Below, in pieces: positions 22,400-34,275 of a DNA stretch of 64,000 bases. Source of the DNA: Gnetum montanum (Eukaryota; Streptophyta; Gnetopsida; Gnetales; Gnetaceae); assembly GCA_015680685.1 (NCBI GenBank), contig MNCI01002119.1, forward strand, positions 614,731 through 678,730. Reading direction: 5' to 3'. Every line of letters begins with the position of its first letter. Within the stretch, counting starts at the first letter, position 1. Below the pieces are notes generated by a model. It had not been told where the DNA came from, ran no database searches, and saw only the letters and a program-made list of their open reading frames with translations. Position numbers and translations under genes: made by a program.

Positions 22400-24684
22400 A
22401 CCCTGCATGGCTAGAGTAGGTGGTAATGGAGTTAAGGGTGGAAGAGATGTAGCTAGATGAGAAGGATAGTATGTTTGTGGAACATCACCCCTAGGAGAAG
22501 GAGTTCTATAATACTCATGGATTTGGTAGTGAGGTTGGAAAACAATGTAACCAGGAGAGTCACATGGAGAGATTGGCTGCTACACATAGTATCCATACGA
22601 GCCAGGTTGACAGTAAGGGTACTATTGACGTGGTGGTGGAATTCCCCATGATTGTGGGTACTTCCATTGTTGATACTACTCATTTGGTTGTGGTGGAGTT
22701 CCACTTGGATAATACATCAAGGATTGGTGGAACTACCTTGGGTTACCTTGGGAATAAGGTAACCTTCGAAGTGTTTGCCTTCTATTTAATCATGGGTTGA
22801 GTGCATACACCCTAGACTCCTGTAGATGTGAGATTACAGGGCAACATCCCTTAGGATGGTCATATTGGCATATCTCACATCCACCATCATTGTCTGTATC
22901 CAAATCCACAACCTCTTTGATGATGGCAACTTTGCCCTTACCTTTGTTACATACATATTTGGCTTCTCTCTTTTTTCTCCTTTCTCGATCACTACCTTCC
23001 TCTCTAGACTCCTCTACTATTTTGAGCACTGTTTGAGATCTATTATCTAGGGAGTCCCATATTTGGTCCACCTTTACTGATACTTCTGATGCAAGTTTTT
23101 GAATGAACAAGGTTTTCCTATTCACCATCTCTTCAAGTGGTGACTCTTCTTCATCCTCACAAAATCTAACTCCCTTCTTTTAGAGGGAAGGATCTCTGTT
23201 ATATTCTTCCACACTCTCTCTTTTCCTTAACTCACCTTCCTCTTTAGCAACTTACTCTAACAATCTTTGTACTTGATGGGCCCTAAGCTCAAATAGCCTT
23301 CCTTGGGCCTGAGTCCCAAGGGTTCTTCGCATTTTGTACCTAAGCCCATCTACGAGATGGCGTAGTTATTCCCTTTGTGAGTAACCATGGCCTGGGCAAC
23401 GATGTAATAGTGCATAATACCTCCTTGTTTCCATCCTTGAATTTTCTTTCGTAGGTTGGACACTTGGGAGTACATTTGATACTTATCATTGAATAGTTAT
23501 AACATGGTACTCCATTGGTGAATGGATTTTGATTCTAAGGACTGGTACCAACTTTCCGCTTCCTTGATCAATGTCTATGAAAACAACTTAAGTTTTTTCT
23601 ACTTGTTTTCTATATTTTGGAAGGCACATGCATCATGAAATGCTTGCAAATGATTTTGAGGATCAGCATTGTATCCCCCTTCAAATCGTGGGATATTGTT
23701 CATGTCCAATCTTTTGATCCTACTTTCTTTTTGGTGCCTCATTGGGATTCTAACAGCCTTAGTTATATCTAGCATACTTCAGGTAGCGAGTAGGGGTTCA
23801 TCGTGATCATACTTTCTATGGCATCTATGATGTCTATGTTGTTCCCTACTCTCCCTCCTCTCATGATGAGTTTCTCTAGAATGCCCTCGTTCCCTTTCTC
23901 GGCTGCTTTGTCCATGATTCCCGTTTCACTTACCATTATCCTCAGGGTCTTTTTCGTTGCAACTGCATCCAGATCCTAAAGGAGAGGGTGAAGGAGATGA
24001 TGAAGGTGAAGAAGAAGGAGGACCATCATCATGATGGTGCCTACTTCCTTCTCTTCGATGGTCACGGCCTTGATCGCGGTTATGATCAGAATGTCCATCT
24101 TTGTTATGTGTTCATGTTCCTTTTTCAGACCCTTTATGTCTATTGGTGCCAAAATTTGGGTTATGGATAGTTAAGTGAAGATTTTGATACACAACCCCTT
24201 GGCCAAAGTCAACAGGAGGAACATCATTATGTGGGAGACCTCCTAAGGCAGGTTCACCACCCTCATTTTCACTTATGACATGCAGGACATTCTAAGACAA
24301 CTTCAACTTCATGGATTCATGACTTCTCTCCTGTTGTAGATCCCTTTGACGTTCTGCCTCCGTGGGTCGATACTCTCTCAAGTCATGATAATGCACAATG
24401 TACTCTACCTGTAAGTGCTACATACTAATTCATGTGAGAACATGAAGGAGCATGCCCGAGACTGAGCGATTGGGAGGTAACACTATGTTACCTTCTAAAT
24501 CACGCCAACGCAGTTGTTCATCCTAGTGGAGGATACAGGTAAAGTTTGGTATATATTCATTGGGATGAACAAATACCACACGAAACTATTGAGGGATTGG
24601 CAAATTATCATGTGTACTATGCCTCCAATTGTTCCCTATATCAAACCTAGGTGGTGAAACACTCTTGTAAGAAAAAGGAGACAT
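22400..24684 (-). pseudogene. RT5 gag
   Basis: Gag from the ATG at 24684 (MSPFSYKSV). The order matches RT9: HPNEYIPNFT, RWRDLEGNIVLPP, a His/Arg/Glu/Ser-rich central region (about 24060-23820), the capsid-like block MNNIPRFEGGYNADPQNHLQ (about 23700) with EAESWYQSLES, then a Glu/Arg-rich stretch and a zinc knuckle CEICQYDHPKGCCPVISH (about 22880-22830). The knuckle spacing is C-x2-C-x3-H-x3-C, shorter than the usual C-x2-C-x4-H-x4-C. A Pro/Gln/Tyr-rich tail leads into protease. It has many stops and at least one frameshift. Confidence 0.75.
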
Positions 24685-24800
24685 AATTGTCGATTTAGTG
24701 TGCAATACTTTTCGTTTCTCTAATTGTACGATAACCAACCCTAAGGGTTTTTCCAATGATATGAAGATTTCCTAAGTTCTAGCTAGCACACAACCAATAA

Positions 24801-24821
24801 AGTCCCCAACAATAGTGCCAA
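24801..24821 (-). other. RT5 primer-binding site
   Basis: On the minus strand TTGGCACTATTGTTGGGGA follows the LTR end TCATCA. It is a lightly mutated form of the Athila-type site seen best in RT8 (TTGGCACCGTTGCAGGGGA). Confidence 0.75.
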
Positions 24822-25655
24822 TGATGAACAGTGAGATATCCCTACGCTCAACCATACGAATACGAGTGTACACGCACGATATGGTCGAATTCCAAGGACT
24901 AAGTGCTTATGCACCTTTACAGAACCCGAACGGGTTAGTCAATCGTTGTCTTACCAAGCTTACTTATATAGAACATTTGTATGGTTAAGTAAACTTGAGA
25001 TATATGATTTATATATATATTTTTATGTTTTGTGTCTTGTTGCTACAAAGGGAGAAGTGAACTAATTAAGTAACCAATTTAATTTAACTAATCGACTATG
25101 CTCTAACTAGTTCTAACACTAGCATCCGTTCCCACTTGACGTACACATTTTGAACTAGTGCAACACTACTGGGATTACCAAATGCTAATCGTTGCTAGGT
25201 TACCAAGTGTTCCGCGCATGCTCGAAGTAATCGTACTAAGTGTGCTTACTTGGGGGAGTTAACAAGGGGAGAGAGAGAATATTATTTAACTAAGGAAAGC
25301 ATTAAATAATTGTAAATAACATTAAATAAGAAATTTTAAATACTGCAAGGTTTATCACAAAGTTTGTCTTTATTTCCGGCCACAAGGTGTGCTCAAGTAC
25401 ACAATGCTTAAATAAAGATCCGTTCGCTTTATGACTCCTACTACGAGCACTCAGAAATAATTCAAACTCTGAGAAGGGAAAAAGGCAAGAGTTCGGGTAA
25501 GGGACTAAGACTAATTAACCACCTATCTTCAACCAAGTACACCTGCCTCTTATTTATAGGCGACAAGACAAGCCCCGATATTAGATGTCCGATATCGCTT
25601 GGAAGGCTCGGATATTGCGTACCCGATATCGTGGCCCCGATATCACGACTCATCA
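24822..25655 (-). repeat. RT5 5' LTR
   Basis: TGATGAAC...ACTCATCA, 834 bp. Sense order: a tip with four GATATC or GATATT dyads (25655-25575), TATA at 25560-25546 (CCTATAAATAAGAGG), then the transcribed part. It ends against the primer-binding site. Confidence 0.85.
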
Positions 25656-26674
25656 ATAATGCTTTATACTTCTTATTACTATTACATGAAGTCTCCTTTA
25701 TATTATATATTTCAATAATTTGATCTTTCTTAGTCTTTTTCAAGGTTTTAGTTTTATTAGTTATGTTGGATTATGGAGCATGAGATTTATGCTAACTTAT
25801 CATGTAATCATTATGATCATGTGAGTGTAGAATAAGTGATGTTGGAGAATGGTTAGCCATAATCACTAGGTGACATTAGAAAACTCCATTTTTCCCTATC
25901 ATAAGCCCCAGCCCTTAAATGTGATGATCCATGACTATCTTGTGAACAACGGGGTGAAGTGTGTTCATCTCCATTTAAGAACCCTTAACCACTCAGGAGA
26001 CCTACTATGATGTTATCAAATTATAATTAAGGGCACATACAAAAGGGTTGCACCATGGGCAAAGTTTCGAAAGGACCATGTTCATTGGCAATGTAGCTAA
26101 TCCGCCAAACCTGTGTTGGAATGCCTACCTTAAGAATGAAGTACACCATGAGCAAAGTTTTCTCAAAAAAAAAAAAAAAAAAATGAGGACCATGTTCATT
26201 GGCAATGTAATAAGTTCTTAAGTGTGATGGGGTTTGACAACTATCCTCACCCTAACCTCCATTTCTCCTTTTTAACCTATTTTTCCAAAATTCAAAAAAA
26301 AAAAAAAACAAATAATCCCTTTCACCGATTCTCTTCAAAAAAAAAGGGATACCAAGGAAAAATCTGAAAGTTGCAGCTAGCCACAATCTAACATGAGCCT
26401 ATTTGACTTTTACCTTATACATCTATGTTGTTAAAATAATAAATTATATATCTAGGGTTTGATTAAATAAGATGGTGTGGTAAGGGTGGCCCATGTCTAG
26501 TTCTCTTTTGATTATATGGTTATTTTTAATCATGTTTAAATCAGTATAGTTAACTTTCAAGTTTTAATTTGTCTGTTTTGTGATGTTTTCGATTCCCTAC
26601 TTGTTGCATCATTTTAAAATTTCCATAGTTTTGCTATCCTTACACTTGTATGCAATTAAAGTTTGGGAGGTAAG
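25656..26674 (+). other. RT4 3' noncoding region and polypurine tract
   Basis: Continuation of RT4 after RT5; ATAAT at 25656-25660 is the second target copy. No gene. It aligns with minus-strand RT7 (36448-37590). It has two poly-A runs (about 26165-26183 and 26296-26308). The polypurine tract before the 3' LTR is AAAGTTTGGGAGGTAAG (26658-26674). Confidence 0.65.
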
Positions 26675-28687
26675 TGTTGAGGTCAACTTCGCCATGATTA
26701 ATAATTTTGATTCAAAAATAAATAAAAATCAAACTTCACAATTTCTATATAATTTTAAACTGATTTTAATAGTATTCATAGTCTACAATTGCACGAATTT
26801 GCCATTAGACATAGATCTTTGATTTGCTTGGGGCCTCGTCAAAAATAATCCAAAACCCATATTATTCATGCTAGGTATGGACTAAGAATTCAAATGCTTG
26901 ATATTCCCACCGTCTATAGTTTTGATTTACAAAGTTTGTGAAATCTACCTTGAATAGTATGCCACTTATTTAAAATATTATCATTATATAATAGGAATGT
27001 ATTTTTTATATTAATTTTTTTAAAAAAGTTTAACATTATATTTATTGCTAACTTTACACTAATAAAATTCTATATTTAAATTCTCACTCTAAGTAATTAA
27101 AAACTAAAAAAAAAACATAATATCATTTTCTTTTACTAATTTAAATCTAGTTTGTATTCTAATTTACACCCATTTGGACAATTGAATTTTTAAAACTTAG
27201 TAACAATATGCAATTGGTAAAATTACGCATTATGCATTGTGTTTGCAAGTGCAGCTTCCTTAAGGGAACAATGGCCAAATCCAATAAGGACAGCTGAAAA
27301 CCTTGATTGGTGGATTGTTTTTCCTTAAGAAACCGTAAACCTGAATATGAAGTTGGTTGTTACTCAAACTGCATTATCCATATGTGGGCGTTGCAGGCAA
27401 ATTATGGGAGTTATGTGGCAAATCATGGGCATTACAAAACAATACAAAGAAGGTTACGTGCATTCATTGCAGGGACGATAACGACGTAGTGCAGATGATG
27501 GTGGTCGTGGCTGCAGTTACGGGCGATTATGGTGGCAGCAGTAGTGAAGAGGTGGCAGACATTTTGTAAGTAATGGTGCTGTGGTTATGTCCACGCAGTG
27601 GGTGGTGGTGCAGTTAAGTTGGACGTGGCTATAAGGCAAAAATCCACAGCCAAAAATCATCAAATCCCAGGGGCCAACCCCCAGCAAAACGATCAGCAAT
27701 AATCTCTCCCTTTGCACGGGAGACAACATCAGCAAAGAGGAGGGGGCTCCAAAATCAGGGGCTCTTTCTTTTTTCTTAAGGTCTTTTTTCTTTTCCATCA
27801 GCAAGGTGAATGCCGCTCAGAGGAGGCGGTCTCTTTCTATTCTTTTCGGCAAAATATTAGCAGGCGGCGATTTTCTCTCTCTTTGCCCTAGCGAGCATGC
27901 ACCGCATAATGCAGGTGCAGTAGCAGCAAATTTCTTTCTCTGTAACGACAAAGCGTAGAAGCAGGCTTCGGCTACACTAGTCGTGGCAGGCCAGTTCTAT
28001 AATTCTATTTTATTCATTCTTGGCTTCTATTTTATTCATTCTTGGCAGACGTGAGGCAGTAGACATGACAGCAGATTGTTGTGCCACGGTCTCCCCTCTT
28101 CTCTCATCCGCAACAGGTTTCCCCTCCCTTGCTCTCTTAGCCACATAACGATCCCTCCCTTGCTCTCTTAGCCACATAACGATCGCTGTGAACAGCAAGA
28201 TAGATTTTTCTCTCTCTTGCTGCAGTATTGGACCAGCAGTATTGGACCAGTGAACAGCAGCAGGCTTGCGCACCAAGTGGCCGTGTAGGATCCAGCCCCT
28301 TCTCTCTCCGTCTTTCACAATAGTTGTAGCTTTCCTGCTTGGTAGTGAGCCCCATCAACAGCAACGGATCAACGGCAACAGCAGGACTGGAAAAAAATTA
28401 TTCATTTTAGTTACCTGTATTCTTGAATTTCAAGAACCTTTTGTTTTAAATTTGAATACATTTCAATTAAATTTTCATTTTAAATTTAATGTTTTGAATT
28501 TCACGAACCTTTTGTTTTAAATTTGAATATGTTTTTAAAAGGCCACGTAGCCCCTCTCCTTGAAACTATCCTTGAAACTAATCTCAGGTTTCTCTGTACT
28601 CATACGAAAGCACCTTATGCAATAAGCTCCTGAAACAAGTTTTCTTTCACGGTGCTGGTGCACAGCACCAAATTTTATGCATCAACA
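26675..28687 (+). repeat. RT4 3' LTR
   Basis: 2,013 bp, TGTTGAGGTC...TGCATCAACA. It is longer than the RT7 LTRs (1,757 and 1,793 bp), partly from short local duplications: CTATTTTATTCATTCTTGGC twice (about 28003-28046), TTGCTCTCTTAGCCACATAA twice (about 28128-28180) and GCAGTATTGGACCA twice (about 28222-28250). Short frames inside it also occur in the other LTRs of the family and are not genes. Confidence 0.8.
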
Positions 28688-29804
28688 GTTGTATGCTCAA
28701 AATATTTGCTATTGCATTTTGTTTTCATGTCATAATGTAACCTAAAAACACATTTAGTTTTATCCATTGATGTCCTTAATATTTGTAAAGTCTTAGCACT
28801 ATTTTAGTATTTGTAGAGTCTTAGTAATATTTTACTGTTTTTTTTTAACATTATCAAGAGAAATAAGAAATTGTATACATCTTTGATTGCATCAAAATAA
28901 GATCATACAATTCGTTGAAAATAATTCTATTTTCCTCTAAAGGTTCAATCAAAGAACATCAACAAAGCTATTATATTCATTTTCAAAAGTTCTTGACATA
29001 CCCCCTTTTCGTAAGTACCTTAATTCATCTCTCGCGTATCATCTTTTAAGTGACGAGGAATTAATCTAATTTTAAAATAAAAATTGCAAATTCAAAATGG
29101 AAATTAGAACGTCAATAGTGAGATAAGCCGGTATTGAATTTAAATAATTTTCCAGAACACGTTGATGATGAAATTTACAAAGTATCAACTAAAAACAAAA
29201 ATTAATCTATTGTCCAAGTCACGTATTGAAATTGGTAGGACCCTGACAGAGAAGACTTCAGAGCAGTCACTGTCACTACTAAAACCTTATAGACAATGCA
29301 TTTGTTGTGGTAGGGACACCGCTGTAAGCATTCATGGCAGGCCTCGTGCTTACATTAATTCCTTTCTGTGAATCAAAATCCCGTTTATAATTCCTGTCAG
29401 CTGCTTCACATGCTGGGCTGGAAACGAACACCAACCCATGCCACGATTATCTTTTTCGCTGCTTTTATATTGTTCTTGTTCAGTCACAACTTTAGATTGT
29501 TTCTGGGTTTTTTACTATTTTACCAAGCCTGTGGGGCAAACGGAATTTGGAATTTAAGCAGTTTAGGGGCTCGATCGTGGATTGGCGGATTTGGGATTTT
29601 ACTTGGCTTTTGGTCAATATGAATTTGAAATTGAGAATAAATTTACCACCGTTGTCACTGTTATGATTCCATGGGCGCGCACCTAGATTGGCTAACAGTG
29701 TCTAGAAATACTTGTAAATGCCATTAATGGTCTGCCCCCGCAATAAATGTGCAGAGTGACATATTCTATGGTATGCGTCTTCTGTGGTTGGTGAATTACT
29801 GCAG
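28688..29804. other. 3' flank of the MYB gene
   Basis: About 1.1 kb between the end of RT4 and the MYB stop codon. I see no coding region, no retroelement motif and no clear minus-strand AATAAA close to the stop. It presumably contains the MYB 3' UTR. Confidence 0.4.
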
Positions 29805-31965
29805 TCAGGAAAGTTCACCGTGCATGTCTAGAATGTTGATCCAATAATCATCATCCTGACTGGAACTGTTGGAACTCCGATAGTCCAGGTTGTGTTCTGA
29901 ATTGGACTCATGCGGAGGCAAATTGAAATTGCAGGATTCATCGTAATGCAGGTAGTGCACTGAGACTGATGATGATGATGATGGATTTTCCTGCTCTGGG
30001 TATTGTTCAAATTCTTTAAAATCAAGTGCCAGTGGGTGATCATATTCATGGTTGGTGCTGCTGCAGAAACTACTGAATGCTTCTAGCTCTAACAAGTCAC
30101 CATGCAGCTGGTTGGATGCAAATGAAGAGAAAATGTGACTGGATCTTTTCTTAAAGCTCTTTTGAAGTGAAATGGTGGAGCCAGTTGAGTTGGGGGAGGA
30201 AACCAGTAAAGGGTATAGCTGGTTGGAAGTGGTAAGTGTTTCAGTTGATGTGGATTTGTTCATATCATTCATGGAAAACGAAGAGAAACTGTTGTTTGGA
30301 AGCAGAAATGAGGAGTTGTAATGCAAACATGAACCAGTATTACATGCTGAAAGTTTATTTCTTAGCTTGGATTCCAATGCCAGCCGAGCTTCTGCTTCCA
30401 GTCTTGCAGTCTCCCATTGAGTTTTGTGGCTCGTTACAGCTGAGCAGCCTCTTGTCTGGACTTCTGAGTACTCGAGCTTGGGCTTGTGGGTCACCGGATC
30501 AATTCCCATTTTAATGAGCTTTTTCTTAAGATGGGTGTTCCAGTAGTTCTTGATGTCGTTGTCTGTTCTCTTATCCAAGTAAGTTGCTATCGCTGACCAT
30601 CTACATCCAAACAGAGCAAGGTTTCAAATTACGTTAAGCAGCCTACTTTCAGATCTCAAATAACTGACGAAACCTATATATGACAGGATTGGATTTTAAA
30701 ACTGAATGGATGCAATAGAGCCATAGCATCTAGTATTTAATTAAAAACAAAAGTTTAGTTTCGGTTTCAATATAATAATAATATTAATAAATTGACTTTT
30801 GTGTAAACATGAGCAAGCTCATTTTAGGTCTCACGTTACTGCTAAAACATCTAAGACAAAATTTGATTTTAAAACTGAATTTGGTGCAATAGAGGCATAG
30901 CATGCACTTTGGAATCGAATCCTTGGCTTGTAGGGTCTCACTTTTAAGTTTCAATAATAATAAAAAATTAGCTTTTAGGTAAAAATATTCAGATATTATG
31001 TTGTGTAAGATGATGTTTCTTAGGATGTGAAGGTTGTAGCTTCTCCAAAAGAAGTTAGGCCCTTTGAGGTCTGCTTAACAGGACTAGAATTGACCCTCCT
31101 TATAATGATCCTTAATACCAATCTTTTGTAAAGATTAACAAATCAGTGGGTTGCAAAGTTGTTAAATTGTCATCCTTGGCAAAAATAATGGTGGATTAGG
31201 TAGCAAACCTGTTGCCCAATAGAGCATGAAGATGAATGATAGTTTGCTCCTCTTGGACGCTGAATTTTCCTCGTTTGATATCAGGCCTAAGATAGTTTGT
31301 CCACCGCAGCCGACAACTCTTTCCAGATCTAAGCAAACCTAATATAACCAAAATCATTCATGGAACATTAAACCAGCAGGTACGTATTGGCATATACCCT
31401 TAGCAATTTTTCTGTAATCATCCAGCCAGCACAAAAAAGCATTACATGGCTTGAAAAGTAAAACTAGCATAACACCCGCTGCTAATACACACAATTAATC
31501 TGTCCAGTGCTAACCTTAAAGGTGAGCTTATACTGAAACTAAAATACCCAAAGGGCAGGCATTTTTGTATTCATCGGTAAGTGAAATACCCATTTTTCTA
31601 AACCTGATCTGCCACGCAGCCAACCCACAACATGGACTGAAGCAAAAGCAATTAGCACCCTGAAGACAACTGCAGAAAGCCGGATTTTGAAACTAGGCAA
31701 AGAACATGGATTGAAATATTTCAAATACACTCATAACAGAGATTATTCATTGCAACAATTCAAACACAGCCACAGCAGCAGAGATTGGAACAGGCAATGT
31801 AAGGTAAGGAAAACTAAGAAAACTTTTATTACCTGCATGGATGGGCACAGCTCTCCAGCTGCCATGGCCATGCTTCTGGATGTAATGCACCAGTTTCTGG
31901 TCTTCTTCAGGGGTCCATGGGCCCTTCTGGAGTCCCACCGTGTCACAGCAGGGAGCCCTACCCAT
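29805..31965 (-). CDS. R2R3-MYB transcription factor, MIXTA-like (subgroup 9)
   Basis: Three exons on the minus strand: 31965-31833 (133 bp), 31338-31209 (130 bp) and 30600-29805 (796 bp), all with GT/AG junctions. The 133 and 130 bp lengths are the usual first two exons of plant R2R3-MYBs. The protein is 352 residues. It starts [23 protein letters not shown]2 has Trp17, Trp37 and Trp57, and R3 has Phe70, Trp89 and Trp108. Residues 148-168 contain [19 protein letters not shown], the signature of subgroup 9 (MIXTA, AtMYB16/MYB106 type), which controls epidermal cell shape and cuticle in angiosperms. The acidic, Ser-rich C terminus has DYWINIL at 339-345, also typical. No stop or frameshift is present, so it looks functional. 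Oddity: position 49, normally Cys in R-C-G-K-S-C, is Ser (TCT), while Cys53 is kept. Introns are 494 and 608 bp. Confidence 0.93.
30614..30990. repeat. Degenerate ~175-bp tandem duplication in MYB intron 2
   Basis: AGATCTCAAATAACTGACGA at 30651 and AGGTCTCACGTTACTGCTAA at 30825 start matching units. Each then has GATTTTAAAACTGAAT and GCAATAGAG-CATAGCAT, followed by TTTCAATA-AATAATA. The period is about 174 bp. The two units make up more than half of the 608-bp intron. Confidence 0.65.
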
Positions 31966-32027
31966 TGCACAAACATGAAACTGGGAACTGCCACAGGAAT
32001 GGAGGCAGAACAGGGCAAGGGATGAAG

Positions 32028-32034
32028 TATATAT
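32028..32034 (-). promoter_or_regulatory. Candidate TATA box of the MYB gene
   Basis: TATATAT (minus-strand reading ATATATA) lies 63-69 bp upstream of the MYB ATG, which would place transcription start about 35 bases before the ATG. It is the only TATA-like run in the first 100 bp upstream. CT-rich tracts (about 32386-32420) lie further upstream. Confidence 0.45.
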
Positions 32035-32065
32035 GAAACCTCCGTCTCCTCAGACACAGAAGTTT

Positions 32066-34230
32066 CAGGGAAACTTTTTTAATACACTACTCTGCCGTGC
32101 TTACTGGAATCAAAACTTGGGAACTGGTATTCCCATGCCAAAGCTCTTACTACTAAGTTAAGACCTCCAATGAATCCAAATGCAAAGGCCAATAAATAAA
32201 ACCATAAGAGCAAGGACAAGCTCAATCAGGCATGGATTTCTAGCAGAAGCAGGACGGTGGCTCAGTCCAGGTAAAGGTAATTCTCCATTATTATTCCCTG
32301 TAACTCTATCACTTTGAAATTTCCTTCGTCAGCGCTTTCATTCATGGTTACAGTACAGCCACTATACCGGCGTTGTCTACACTGTTCTCTGTCTCTGTCT
32401 CCGTGTCTGGCTCTCTGTCCAAATTTCATTCATGACTCTGCTTCTTGTGTTGTTTGATTCTCTGATCACAATCAACAGCTTTGCCCTTGAATTTTTTTAC
32501 TTCCTCGCCCACATGTTGAATTTTTTTACTCCCTCGCCCACATGTCATTTATGTCTACGGTATTTATGGGAACGTGTCCTTTTGTCAATCGGGCTCTGAA
32601 AACCGCCTACCTACGTTACTTCTTGGTTCAATTTATCACATGATCCAAATGATATTAGGTCTTCCTCCTGGCAAAGCCGGTTTCTCTTTGTACCTCCTAT
32701 CCAGGCTTAGTGAACAATTACTGCATGGTTCCAAAAATCTGCACCAGAGAGTCTCCATTCAGCTACTTCACAACTGGCGGTATCCATATTGGATAAATAC
32801 AATAACTCTCACTTGGAATACAGTTTTTTTCCCTTAATTATTTACATGAATTTAAAGTCTGAAAGTGACTTCCGGGTTTTCTCTATGTTTCCTAAGAGAT
32901 TCAATGTCAACCACGAAACAAAATGCTTAGCAATCCGTCCCAAACCAGTCTAACTTTCATATTCTTTGGAAAATTTTCACTCCAATCCCCTTTTACGTAA
33001 GGAATCGTAGCACAGAAGTCTAGTATTGTTTGTCTTATCAATCAAAGCTACCTTACCTGGTTTCACTCCAATCCCCTTTTACACAAGGAATTTTACCACA
33101 TAAATCTAGTATTGTTTGTTTTATTGATAACAGCTACCTTACTTGGTTACCTAATTTAAAGTACTATATTAGTTATATCTCTTAAATGTGCGCATAGTCT
33201 AATAGTTTTGGGTTGGTGTCTTAGTCTTTTATGTATATTCTTGTGTGTGTGTTTTTTTTTTCTTAATTTTAATGAATTGGTGAGTGTTGCTAGAGATGAT
33301 AAATAAGAGATTTGTAACTAGTGAATAACTAAAAAATTTGATGTATATGGTGAATGGAGAATTGAGATTGAAGGAGGATTCAAACAAATTTCTTTACTAT
33401 CAAATTTCTTGATTTTACACATAGGAAAGGCCCTTGAATTTATAGGAAATTGATGGGGCCAAGCCATCGTACTACTGAGAAGTCTTTTCCCATAGCCTAA
33501 AAACATAGGAAATGAAAAGACATGTTGAATTGGGGCCCTCATTAATTACATCTACCCATCAATTCGAATTTAATCAAAATAAATTTCTAATTTATCCTTA
33601 TTTTCCTAAAAAAAACAAAATTCACATTACATGGCTTTTTTCTTATATTACATGACATACTACAATTAAAAAAAATCTTTGAAACATCTTGAGGTCTAAT
33701 TGGTGAACTTGATTTATGAAATTGCCTTATGTTTCACACTATCTCCAATAGTCCCTCCTTTAGGGTGAAATGCAAGGACATGTTACTTCTCATATTTTCT
33801 TCATTTGAGGTCTTCAACAAGCCTATACTATGGTTGAGATATTCACATTTTTCTCCAAACGCACAAGGAGTTTTTGCAATTTTTTAGTCCAAAATCTTCC
33901 AAGAGCCATAACTTTTCAACTATGTATCTATTTCCACTTGTTCTTCAATCCTTGAGCATCCTAAGATATGCTTTATGTCATGGGACATCAAATGCTAGGT
34001 TTTCACAAGAAATTTTTCTAGCATCCCATAAATAAGATATTAAAATAATATTAAATTAATGATCATAAGAGTTAATATCAACAATCAACCTCTATTAAAG
34101 CATGAATAAAATAATAATAAAATAATATCATACACCTACGATTACTAAATAAGGACATAAAGATAAAATCCCAACTTTTGACCAATAAACTTAACCTAAT
34201 CAAACAAAGAAAGGTATCCAAATTAAAAAA
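32066..34230. other. MYB upstream region with small tandem duplications
   Basis: No gene is recognised. Two local duplications are clear: a 29-bp unit repeated at 32487-32515 and 32516-32544 (one difference), and an ~86-bp unit starting TTTCACTCCAATCCCCTTTT at 32975 and 33061. About 33300-34230 reads like decayed repeat sequence that I could not assign. It ends where RT6 homology starts, just before its extra ORF. Confidence 0.45.
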
Positions 34231-34275
34231 GATTATATATAAAATACTAATCTAGGGTTATGTTTGTGATCATAG

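Larger units (their letters stand above)
15810..25655 (-). mobile_element. RT5: full-length Athila-like Ty3/gypsy element inside RT4
   Basis: 9,846-bp minus-strand element with two LTRs (800 and 834 bp), primer-binding site, gag, protease, RT, RNase H, integrase and a ~2-kb 3' tail. It is flanked by GTAAT (15805-15809) and ATAAT (25656-25660), a five-base target duplication with one G/A difference. The domain order with RNase H before integrase and no chromodomain, together with motifs such as RSFLGHTGYYRRFI and VADHLSRL, places it in the Athila lineage. It has many stops and at least two frameshifts, so it is not functional. It lacks the extra 3' ORF found in RT3, RT6 and RT8. Confidence 0.9.
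10480..28687 (+). mobile_element. RT4: long-LTR non-autonomous gypsy-type element, split by RT5
   Basis: Plus-strand element with a 5' LTR (10480-12179, truncated at its 5' end), leader, gag, protease, integrase tail, 3' noncoding region and complete 3' LTR (26675-28687). It is interrupted at 15809/25656 by RT5. Removing RT5 and one target copy leaves about 8.36 kb, nearly the size of its relative RT7 (about 8.35 kb without RT8). Reverse transcriptase, RNase H and the integrase core are absent at the same place in both, so it would need enzymes from another element. Confidence 0.8.

Noticed and set aside
30236-30514. Plus-strand frame inside MYB exon 3
   Set aside because: It is the antisense shadow of the MYB C-terminal region.
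31743-32057. 104-codon minus-strand frame over MYB exon 1
   Set aside because: It is a different frame; the MYB frame starts at 31965 and has the canonical R2 sequence and splice donor.
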